Positions 9,542 through 17,704 of a DNA stretch of 64,000 bases are shown here, piece after piece. How positions within the stretch are numbered: position 1 is the first letter of the stretch; every line of letters starts with the position of its first letter. Source of the stretch: Betaproteobacteria bacterium (GTDB lineage Bacteria > Pseudomonadota > Gammaproteobacteria > Burkholderiales > Thiobacillaceae); assembly GCA_016234655.1 (NCBI GenBank), contig JACRAU010000019.1, positions 45,928 through 109,927 of the forward strand. Direction: 5' to 3'. The translations under genes were made by a program, and so were the position numbers. The notes below the pieces were generated by a model. It had not been told where the DNA came from and searched no databases. It was given only the letters and a program-made list of their open reading frames with translations.

Positions 9542-10698
9542 CCCGCCTGGGCGTGGTGCCGGTGCCGCGCCTGGGGATCGGCCCAGGCCAGCAACGCCCG
9601 GCGGGCGGGCGTCTCGATATAGCGGTGCAGCAGCCAGGCCGCGCCGATCAGCGCGGCGAACAGCACGAGGGCATGCGGCCAGACGGCTGCCGCCGGTCTC
9701 AAGCCGGCGGCATGGGCCAGTTCCATCGCCGGCCAGTGCAGGCAGTACAGGGCGTAGCTGAGGCCGCCGGCCCGGATCGCCAGCGCGCGCAGGCGGCCGC
9801 GCGGTTGCCAGTCGGCCAGCGCGGTCGCATAGATCAGCGCGCACAGGATCGGCGTGTTGACCAGGAACAGCGCGTATTCGTAGGGCACACCGGGGTTCAG
9901 GTAGACCATCAGGCCGTAGCCGGCCAGGCTGGCGGCGAGCAGGCCATAGCGCCAGCCGGCCGGGCCGTGGCCGAACCGGCCTCGGCGCCATTCGTAGAGC
10001 TGGAAGACCAGCATGCCGAGCACGAATTCGAGGATGCGCACGGCCGGGTTAGTATAGATCGTGGCGCTGAGCGTGTACCAGTTCGCGGCCTGGCCGGCCG
10101 GGGTGAGGCCGACGACCAGCGCGGCCTGCAAGCCGGCGGCCAGGGCAAAGCCGGCGGCCAGCCGCAGCGGGCTATGGCACAGGCGTGCGAGCGGCAGCAG
10201 CAGCGGAAAGCAGGCATAGAAGATCATCTCGTTCGAGATCGACCACAGCGGCGGGTTGAACAGGAACTTGTCGGCCTCGTGGCCGGCCACGCTTTGCAAG
10301 AAGGCGAAGTGCGATGCCGCCGCCCGCAAGAAAAATTCAAGGTCGGGGGCCGACGGCAGGGCATAGGTCGCGAGATACGGCCGGCCCAAGTGGGCAAAGG
10401 CGGTGTCGTGCCACTGCCGGAAGTCCCAGACGGTGACCGCCGCGCCGAGCGCGAGGGCGATCAAATAGCCGGGGTAGATGCGGATCAGCCGGTGCAGGAA
10501 GAAGGTCTTCAGCTCGCCGGCATCGAGCTTCAGGTCGTGATAGCGCCAGCTCAGGATGAAACCGCTGGCGATGAAGAACCAGGACAGGGCCGAGGTCGCG
10601 AAGGCGTCGGAGATCAGCGTGACCTTGAAGATCAGGGCATAGTGGACCAGCGCCACCAGCAAGGCCGAGGCGAACCGGAACAGGTCGAGCAGCGGCAT
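9538..10698 (-). CDS. Acyltransferase 3 family (OafA/ExoZ-like O-acyltransferase)
   Basis: N-terminal LLDLFRFASALLVALVHYALIF, SWFFIASGFILSWRY, multi-TM, NPPLWSISNE. Confidence 0.88.
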   Translation of the reverse strand: MPLLDLFRFASALLVALVHYALIFKVTLISDAFATSALSWFFIASGFILSWRYHDLKLDAGELKTFFLHRLIRIYPGYLIALALGAAVTVWDFRQWHDTAFAHLGRPYLATYALPSAPDLEFFLRAAASHFAFLQSVAGHEADKFLFNPPLWSISNEMIFYACFPLLLPLARLCHSPLRLAAGFALAAGLQAALVVGLTPAGQAANWYTLSATIYTNPAVRILEFVLGMLVFQLYEWRRGRFGHGPAGWRYGLLAASLAGYGLMVYLNPGVPYEYALFLVNTPILCALIYATALADWQPRGRLRALAIRAGGLSYALYCLHWPAMELAHAAGLRPAAAVWPHALVLFAALIGAAWLLHRYIETPARRALLAWADPQARHRHHAQAG

Positions 10699-10705
10699 GC
10701 GCGGC

Positions 10706-11527
10706 TTATTGCGGCTGCTCGCTGGCGGCCGGCGCGCCTTGCGGGTTCTTGCGGATCAGGCGGTACAGGTGGACGAAGGGCAGCCATTGCTGCACGAAGA
10801 AGTTGTTGCTGTAGCTTGGCTCGCCGAAGTCCGACGGCACCTGGCCCTTCGGGTAGTAGACGGTGCCGAACAGGTAGTCCATGAACACGAAATCGCGGGA
10901 GAAGTTCTTGTTCCGCGCCTCGGGCGCGTTGGCATGGTGCCAGCGGTGGAAATGCGGCGTGGTGATCAGCCGACCGGTGAACCAGGGGCCGTTGATGTTG
11001 CTGTGGCCGTAGCGGCTCATGAAGCCCTGGAACACGGAATACACGAAGACGCCTTCCGGCGTGGCGCCGAAGTAGGCGATGCAGGCCAGATAGGGCGCGG
11101 CGAAGAAAGCCTTGTCGATCAGGTGGAAGCGCGAGGTCGAGAACGAATCCAGCATGGCCGAGCTATGGTGCACCCGGTGGAATTCCCACAGGTATTTGTT
11201 GGTATGGGTCAGCCGGTGGACGAAATAGAAGGTGATCTCGGAGAACAGCGCCAGCGCGATGAACTGCGCCCACATGGGCTGGCCGGCCAGGCCGTTCTGC
11301 CAGGGACCGTCGCCGGAGACCGGCACGAGCAGATAGACCAGGCCGGATAGCAGGAAGGGGTGCAAGGCGAGCGGTTGATAGGTATGGACGATGTCGCTGA
11401 TCAGGCCGGGCCGGAACAGCGGCTGTTTACGGGCCGGGCGCAGTTGCTCGAGCAGGGGGATCAGCAGGAACCAGCCATAGTCGTTGAACATGGCGATCCA
11501 GAACTGGATGAGCGGGTCGGTATGCAC
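10706..11527 (-). CDS. Sterol desaturase / fatty acid hydroxylase family membrane protein
   Basis: His-box pattern HRLTHTNKYLWEFHRVHHSS and HFHRWHHA; hydrophobic. Start uncertain (GTG 11527 or ATG 11491). Confidence 0.85.
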   Translation of the reverse strand: MHTDPLIQFWIAMFNDYGWFLLIPLLEQLRPARKQPLFRPGLISDIVHTYQPLALHPFLLSGLVYLLVPVSGDGPWQNGLAGQPMWAQFIALALFSEITFYFVHRLTHTNKYLWEFHRVHHSSAMLDSFSTSRFHLIDKAFFAAPYLACIAYFGATPEGVFVYSVFQGFMSRYGHSNINGPWFTGRLITTPHFHRWHHANAPEARNKNFSRDFVFMDYLFGTVYYPKGQVPSDFGEPSYSNNFFVQQWLPFVHLYRLIRKNPQGAPAASEQPQ

Positions 11528-11712
11528 TTTGTGGTACCCTCTGCGTGGATTTTCGCGGCGCTCCGCCGCCTGGGCGACGTGGCGGTAGCGTCTTCCGCCC
11601 GGCGGCGAGGATGCCGAATGATAACCCAAACGGCGAAGCCGGGCCGTGGCCCGATTTTCCGGCGACAACCCCGAGACGTTTTCCTGTAGACGCTATTGAA
11701 CCGACTAGGGCC

Positions 11713-14700
11713 ATGACGACCGAAGCCTCATTGATGCCCGTGGCCAAGGGTGCCCTGCCCGATGCCAAGCGCGTGCTGGTGCTGGCCCCGCATGCCGACG
11801 ACGAAGTGTTCGGTTGCGGCGGCGCGCTGGCGCTGCACGTGGCGGCCGGTGCCGAGATCAAGGCGATCGTGCTCAGCGATGGCGCCTTCGGTGCCGCCGA
11901 GGCGGACTTGCAGGCCGCCGTGCGCGAGGCGGAAAGCCGGGCCGCCGCCGCCGTGCTCGGCTATCCGCCGCCCGAGTTCTGGCGCCTGCCGGATCGCGGC
12001 ATCGAATACGGCGAGGTGCTGGTCGGCCGCCTGCTCGAGGCCGCCCGCGCGCACGCCGCCGACCTGGTTTACGCCCCGTCGCTGTATGAGGTGCACCCCG
12101 ACCACCGGGTGCTGGCCATGGCCGCCGTCGAGGCGGTGCGGCGGCTCGGCCAGGGCGTGCGCCTGGCCATGTACGAGGTCGGCGCGCCGCTACGGCCCAA
12201 CCTGCTGCTCGACATCTCGCCGGTATTCGAGCGCAAGCGCGATGCCATGCGCTGCTTCGTGTCGCAGCTCGCGCGCCAGCGCTACGACGAACACATCGCC
12301 GCGTTGAACCGCTATCGCACCTACACCTTGCCGAAGGAGGCGATAGCGGCCGAGGCCTTTGAGTTGCGCACGGCCGATGACATCGAACACAACCTGCTCT
12401 CGGTGTTTGCCAGCGAAGGTGAGCGCCAGCGCCAATGTGGCGTTGTTGTTAATGGTAGGCACGATGTCCCGCTGGTCAGCGTGATCATTCGCAGTATGGA
12501 TAGGCCGACGTTGCGCGAGGCGCTCGATTCGGTCGCCTTGCAAACTTATCCGAATATCGAAGTGGTGTTGGTCAATGCCAAGGGACCGGGGCATACCGAT
12601 GTTGGCGAGGTATGCGGCCGCTTTCCCTTGCGCATGGTCGGCAAGGCCGAGCCCTTGCGGCGCAGCCGGGCAGCCAATATGGGCTTGGAAAATGCGCATG
12701 GTGAGTATTTGGGTTTTTTGGATGACGACGATTGGTTCGCGCCCGAGCATATCGCCAGCTTGGTTGCTGCTTTGATACGGAATCCGGACAAGAAAGTGGC
12801 TTACGATTGCGTGGCCTGTGCCGACGAAACAAAACGGCTTACCGAGAAGCGATATTGCCAACCATTCGACCGCATCCGCCTGCTTGCAGGGAATTTCATT
12901 CCTATCCATGCCCTGTTGTTTTCCCGGTCCATCGTGGATGCGGGCTGTCGGTTCGATGAGGCATTCGATTTGTATGAGGACTGGGATTTCTGGCTGCGGG
13001 CGGCGGAATTTGGCGATTTTGTCTTTGTCGACCGGGTTGGTGCGTATTACCGCTTAGGTGCCCAGTCCGGACAGGGCGTTAGGCCCGACATGGCCCATGC
13101 GCTGGAGGTTACCGCCAGCTTACTTGAAAAATGGCGGCCGCGATGGCGGCGCGATGACCTGCAACAGGTCATGGCGGCGATACGGGAGTCTGAAGCCAAG
13201 CTGCAGGCGGTGACGTCCGAGCGAGACGCAGTGGCAACGCATCGGGACGCGTTGGCCGCCGATGGGCAGGTGATCGCCGCCCAGCGCGATGCCTTGGCCG
13301 CGAGCAGGGAGGAGTTACTGGCGTCGACCAGTTGGCGAATCACTCGGCCTGTGCGTTTTGTCGGGCATCAAAGCAAGCGTGTACGCCATCTGGTGCAGAC
13401 TGTGCGGCGTGCGATAGCCGCGAATGGGGGGCTGCTGGGCACATTCGGCAAACTCTATCGGGTATTTCGGAAGGAAGGTTGGCCAGGTTTGAAGTGGCGC
13501 TTGCGGGTCCGGGCCGGCGGCACCGTCGCAGATCGACTGTCGGGTACCGATTATCAGGACTGGGTGGCGCGTTACGACAGTATCACCGATGTAGATAGGG
13601 TACGCATTCGATCGGCCATCGGGCGCATGAAGCTGAAGCCCTGCATCTCGGTTCTGTTGCCCACCTACAATCCCAAGCCAGAATGGCTGGAAGAGGCCAT
13701 CCAGTCGGTGCGCCAACAGTTGTATCCGAATTGGGAGCTGTGCATTGCCGACGATGCCTCGACAGAACCTCATATTCGGTCAATCTTGCAGCGCCACGCC
13801 GAGGAAGATTCCAGAATCAAGCTGGTGTTCAGGGAGCGCAATGGCCATATCTCCGCGGCTACCAATAGCGCCCTGGCACTGGCAACTGGCGACTATGTGG
13901 CATTGCTCGATCATGACGATGCCTTGGCTGAACATGCGCTGTTCTGTGTGGTTGAGGCCATCAATCGCAACCCCGAGGCTGGCCTGATCTACTCGGACGA
14001 GGACAAGCTGAATGAGCAGGGCCGGCGTTTTGCGCCCTATTTCAAATGCGACTGGAACTATGATCTCTTCCTGTCCCATAACCTAGTCACACATTTGGCT
14101 GTTTATCGAACTGCCCTTGTACGAGAGCTCGGCGGCTGCCGAGAAGGCTATGAGGGGGCGCAGGACTATGATCTGGCGCTGAGGGTTGTCGAAAGGTTGC
14201 GGTGGCCGCAGATCGTGCATATACCACGCGTGCTTTACCATTGGCGGGTACATGAGGCGAGCACCTCCGTAAGCTACCGAGCCAAGCCTTATGCCGTGCT
14301 GGCGGGTAAGAAAGCGATCAACGATCATTTGGTGCGGGTAGGCTCCAACGCAAGGGTGGAGTCGCTGCCAGATGGTCAATATCGTGTCCGCTATGCCCTG
14401 CCGGAACCTGCTCCGCGCGTCAGCCTGATCATCCCGACCCGGAATAGCTTGGCGCTGATCCGTCAGTGCGTCAGCAGCATCCTCGAGAAGACGGATTATC
14501 CCAACTACGACATTCTGATTGTCGATAATGGCTCCGCCGATCCAGCGGTCTTGGCCTATTTTGAAACGCTGAAGGGTGATGGCCGTATCCGCGTTTTGCG
14601 CGATGATCGGCCGTTCAATTTTTCCGCACTTAACAATCTGGCCGTCTCCCAAGCAGAAGGGAAATTGGTTGGCCTGATCAACAACGATATCGAGGTGATC

Positions 14701-15258
14701 ACGCCGGATTGGCTGACGGAAATGGTGAGCATCGCACTGCAGCCGGGCGTGGGTGCAGTGGGGGCGCGGCTATGGTATCCGAATGACACCTTGCAACATG
14801 GGGGCGTGGTTCTGGTAGGCGGAGTGGCGGGCCATAGCCACAAGGGCCTGCCCAAGGGCTCGCCGGGCTATGCCAGACGTGCAGAGTTGCTTCAGTCCTT
14901 TTCTGCGGTCACGGCGGCCTGCCTGGTAATCCGCAAGACGATCTATCAAGAAGTGGGGGGGCTGGATGAAGGCAACCTCAAAGTGGCCTTCAACGATGTC
15001 GATTTCTGCCTCAAGGTGAGGGAGTTGGGCTATCGCAATGTCTGGTCGCCCTATGCTGAACTCTATCATCATGAATCGGCTACCCGTGGCTATGAAGACA
15101 CGCCGGATAAACAGCAGCGTTTTGCGCAGGAAACAGGGTACATGCGAGCGCGGTGGGGCGATTTGCTGCTCAACGACCCGGCGTACAGCCCAAATCTGAC
15201 CTTAGATCGGGAAGATTTTTCCTATGCGTGGCCGCCCAGGGTGGAGCCGATCAATTGA
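11713..15258 (+). CDS. Four-domain fusion: PIG-L (LmbE-like) deacetylase + three GT2 domains with a coiled-coil linker
   Basis: RVLVLAPHADDEVFGCGG (PIG-L). GT2 starts at PLVSVIIRSMDRPTLREAL...FLDDDDW, CISVLLPTYNPKPEWLEEAI...LLDHDD and RVSLIIPTRNSLALIRQCV...INNDIE. Confidence 0.85.
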   Translation: MTTEASLMPVAKGALPDAKRVLVLAPHADDEVFGCGGALALHVAAGAEIKAIVLSDGAFGAAEADLQAAVREAESRAAAAVLGYPPPEFWRLPDRGIEYGEVLVGRLLEAARAHAADLVYAPSLYEVHPDHRVLAMAAVEAVRRLGQGVRLAMYEVGAPLRPNLLLDISPVFERKRDAMRCFVSQLARQRYDEHIAALNRYRTYTLPKEAIAAEAFELRTADDIEHNLLSVFASEGERQRQCGVVVNGRHDVPLVSVIIRSMDRPTLREALDSVALQTYPNIEVVLVNAKGPGHTDVGEVCGRFPLRMVGKAEPLRRSRAANMGLENAHGEYLGFLDDDDWFAPEHIASLVAALIRNPDKKVAYDCVACADETKRLTEKRYCQPFDRIRLLAGNFIPIHALLFSRSIVDAGCRFDEAFDLYEDWDFWLRAAEFGDFVFVDRVGAYYRLGAQSGQGVRPDMAHALEVTASLLEKWRPRWRRDDLQQVMAAIRESEAKLQAVTSERDAVATHRDALAADGQVIAAQRDALAASREELLASTSWRITRPVRFVGHQSKRVRHLVQTVRRAIAANGGLLGTFGKLYRVFRKEGWPGLKWRLRVRAGGTVADRLSGTDYQDWVARYDSITDVDRVRIRSAIGRMKLKPCISVLLPTYNPKPEWLEEAIQSVRQQLYPNWELCIADDASTEPHIRSILQRHAEEDSRIKLVFRERNGHISAATNSALALATGDYVALLDHDDALAEHALFCVVEAINRNPEAGLIYSDEDKLNEQGRRFAPYFKCDWNYDLFLSHNLVTHLAVYRTALVRELGGCREGYEGAQDYDLALRVVERLRWPQIVHIPRVLYHWRVHEASTSVSYRAKPYAVLAGKKAINDHLVRVGSNARVESLPDGQYRVRYALPEPAPRVSLIIPTRNSLALIRQCVSSILEKTDYPNYDILIVDNGSADPAVLAYFETLKGDGRIRVLRDDRPFNFSALNNLAVSQAEGKLVGLINNDIEVITPDWLTEMVSIALQPGVGAVGARLWYPNDTLQHGGVVLVGGVAGHSHKGLPKGSPGYARRAELLQSFSAVTAACLVIRKTIYQEVGGLDEGNLKVAFNDVDFCLKVRELGYRNVWSPYAELYHHESATRGYEDTPDKQQRFAQETGYMRARWGDLLLNDPAYSPNLTLDREDFSYAWPPRVEPIN

Positions 15259-16262
15259 CCCTGAAACTTTGGCAGGCAAAAGGGCGGTCTGTGCTGCGGG
15301 TGCTGCGGGATGAAGGTGTGTCTGGCCTTGCCCGCAGGCTGCGTCGTCGCTTGGCTGTGGTGTCTTGCCAAGGCGGCTCCGCATACCATGGCCAGCAGGC
15401 AAGCGGCTTGGCAGTTGCTTGCGGTATGAGCAAGATCGAGAAGGCGCTTCATCGGGTGGATACGAAGGGGCGCGGGCTGGAGATCGGGCCGAGCCATAAC
15501 CCGATAGCCCCTAAGGCAAAGGGTTTTAACATCGACATTCTCGATCACGCCAGCCAAGACGCGTTGCGGCAGAAATATCGCGATCATGGCGTCAATATTG
15601 ACGCTATCGAAGAGGTGGATTTCATCTGGCGCGGCGAACCGCTCGATGAATTGGTGGGCACGCCAGAAGCCTATGATTACATTATCGCCTCCCACGTCAT
15701 CGAACACACGCCAGACCTGGTTTCTTTCCTGCAACAATGCTCAAGGCTGCTAAAACCATCGGGTGTCTTGTCTCTGGTGATTCCAGACAAGCGCTATTGC
15801 TTCGATTATTTCCGCTGGCCGAGCAGCACCGGCGATGTGCTGCAGGCGCATTTTGAGCGCCGTAAATGGCATCCACCCGGGACCGTGTTCGATCATGTGT
15901 CGCTGGCGGCCAAGCTGGATGGGAATATTGCCTGGTCGCCGGGAATGAAGGGGGAGCTGGCCTTTGTACACAGTCTGCCCGCTGCCGCGGCGGCGTGGCA
16001 AGAGGCGATAGATAGCGACGATTTTATTGACGTTCATCAGTGGCGATTTACGCCATCGAGCTTCAGGCTGCTGCTCATGGACTTGGTCAGCCTGGAATTG
16101 GTCGACTTGACCGAGGTCTGCGGTTTCGAGACGTCTGGCTGCGAATTCCATATCACTCTGGAGCGTGGCGCGGGTGTGCCAAACTACGACCGATTGCAAC
16201 TGGCACAGGCGATTCTAAGAGAGTTGGCCGATGGGATATTGGCGAATGGTCGTGCTGGCTAG
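15255..16262 (+). CDS. Class I SAM-dependent methyltransferase
   Basis: GLEIGPSHNPIAPK...YDYIIASHVIEHTPDLVSFLQQCSRLLKPSGVLSLVIPDKRYCFDYFR. Start uncertain (TTG 15255 suggested). Confidence 0.8.
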   Translation: MTLKLWQAKGRSVLRVLRDEGVSGLARRLRRRLAVVSCQGGSAYHGQQASGLAVACGMSKIEKALHRVDTKGRGLEIGPSHNPIAPKAKGFNIDILDHASQDALRQKYRDHGVNIDAIEEVDFIWRGEPLDELVGTPEAYDYIIASHVIEHTPDLVSFLQQCSRLLKPSGVLSLVIPDKRYCFDYFRWPSSTGDVLQAHFERRKWHPPGTVFDHVSLAAKLDGNIAWSPGMKGELAFVHSLPAAAAAWQEAIDSDDFIDVHQWRFTPSSFRLLLMDLVSLELVDLTEVCGFETSGCEFHITLERGAGVPNYDRLQLAQAILRELADGILANGRAG

Positions 16263-16271
16263 TCGTCATGT

Positions 16272-17285
16272 TTGGGCAGGATGCTCGGCAGGGTCATGAA
16301 CTTCGCTCACCCGAAGGCGGCAGTCGCTGTCATCGTCGTCAACTACAATAGCGGCGAGTTGCTGCGGCGCTGCCTGGCTGCGCTAACCCGGCAGACCTAC
16401 CCATCGTTTCGCGTGATCGTGGTCGACAATGCCAGCAGCGATGATTCGCTGAAGGGGGTTGGCGAGTCATTCCCCGACACCCAAATCCTCCGGCAGTCGG
16501 CAAATCTTGGCTTTGCAGCCGGCAACAATGCAGGTATCGCGGCGGTGGGCGACTGCAAGTGGATTGCCTGCCTCAACCCCGATGCCTTCCCTGAGCCCGA
16601 TTGGCTGGCCAGCCTGATGGCGGCGGCAGCGCGCTACCCGGATTGCGCCTCATTCGGCAGCCGGTTGATCATGGCCGAGGACCCCGCGCGGTTGGATGGT
16701 ACCGGCGATGTCTATCACGTCAGCGGCTTGGCTTGGCGGCGGGGTCATGGCAGGTCGGTCGAACGTGGCATAGGCGAGGGCGACGAAATCTTCGCCCCTT
16801 GCGCCGCCGCCGCCTTGTACCGGCGTGATGCGCTGGCCGATGTCGGCGGCTTCGATGCGAGCTACTTCTGTTATTTCGAGGATGTCGACCTTGGCTTCCG
16901 GCTGCGCTTGCGGGGTTATCGCAGCCGCTATGTGCCCGAGTCGCGCGCGTTGCATGTGGGCTCGGCGATCACCGGCTTCCGCAGTGATTTCAGTATCTAC
17001 CACGGCCACCGGAATATGGTGTGGGCCTATTTCAAGAACATGCCAACGCCTTTGCTTTGGCTTTATTTGCCGCAGCATCTCTTGGCGAATGTGCTGACCA
17101 TCCTGCTCTATGCCGGCAGGGGGCGGGGCGGGGCGATCCTCAAGGCCAAATGGCATGCACTGAAGGCCATGCCCGAGATATGGCGCGCGCGACGGGAAGT
17201 ACAATCGAGACGCAAGGTAGGGGCGCGTGAAATTCGGCGGCAACTGTGCCGCAAACCGTTGGCGCCCTATTGGAAAAGGGTTTAG
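16272..17285 (+). CDS. GT2 glycosyltransferase (WbbL/rhamnosyltransferase-like)
   Basis: VAVIVVNYNSGELLRRCL.AL.RQTYPSFRVIVVDNASSDDS...NLGFAAGNN...CLNPDAFPEPDWL. Confidence 0.9.
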   Translation: MGRMLGRVMNFAHPKAAVAVIVVNYNSGELLRRCLAALTRQTYPSFRVIVVDNASSDDSLKGVGESFPDTQILRQSANLGFAAGNNAGIAAVGDCKWIACLNPDAFPEPDWLASLMAAAARYPDCASFGSRLIMAEDPARLDGTGDVYHVSGLAWRRGHGRSVERGIGEGDEIFAPCAAAALYRRDALADVGGFDASYFCYFEDVDLGFRLRLRGYRSRYVPESRALHVGSAITGFRSDFSIYHGHRNMVWAYFKNMPTPLLWLYLPQHLLANVLTILLYAGRGRGGAILKAKWHALKAMPEIWRARREVQSRRKVGAREIRRQLCRKPLAPYWKRV

Positions 17286-17299
17286 GGAGGCGCTGTAAA

Positions 17300-17560
17300 G
17301 GTGGTTTGTTCGCGGCCGGGAGGCCGCTCCCACAGAGTGTGTTGTAGGAGGCCCCTCCTGGGGCCGAACGACAGCGTGGCGATTGGGCAGGTGGTTTGTT
17401 CGCGGCCGGGAGGCCGCTCCCACAGGGTGTGTTGTAGGAGGGCCGTCCTCGGCCCGAACAACGGCGCGGCAATAGGGCAGGTGGTTTATTCGCGGCCGGG
17501 AGGCCGCTCCCACAGGGTGTGTTGTAGGAGGCCCCTCCTGGGGCCGAACAGCGGCGCGAG
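17300..17560. repeat. Tandem REP-like array, three units with exact 90-bp period
   Basis: gtggttt(g/a)ttcgcggccgggaggccgctcccacag...ttgtaggaggcccctcctggggccgaac starting at 17301, 17391 and 17481. Confidence 0.9.
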
Positions 17561-17704
17561 GAACTTGTGGCGGCTAAAAATGTTCAAACCCCGTCGCTTC
17601 GATTAAGATGGCGAGCGTTTTTGCGCGGAATGGCGGCCTTTTGCATGCTTTTGGCTGTCGGCGCGGCTTCTGAAAATAGGAATCCGTCTGTGAGATTGCA
17701 TTTA

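Noticed and set aside
7610-9991. 793-aa minus-strand ORF
   Set aside because: Antisense shadow of the tridomain enzyme; Gln/Arg/His-rich with no domain.
7987-10884. 965-aa plus-strand ORF
   Set aside because: Alternate-frame shadow ORF of GC-rich genes (Arg/Gly/Ala-rich, overlaps the tridomain enzyme and a convergent gene).
17290-17560. Possible CRISPR array
   Set aside because: Units are tandem REP palindromes with near-identical 90-bp period and no unique spacers; no cas genes seen.
17301-17606. Repetitive 101-aa ORF (VCSRPGGRSHRVCCRR...)
   Set aside because: Translation of the 90-bp REP array; non-coding repeat is the simpler explanation.
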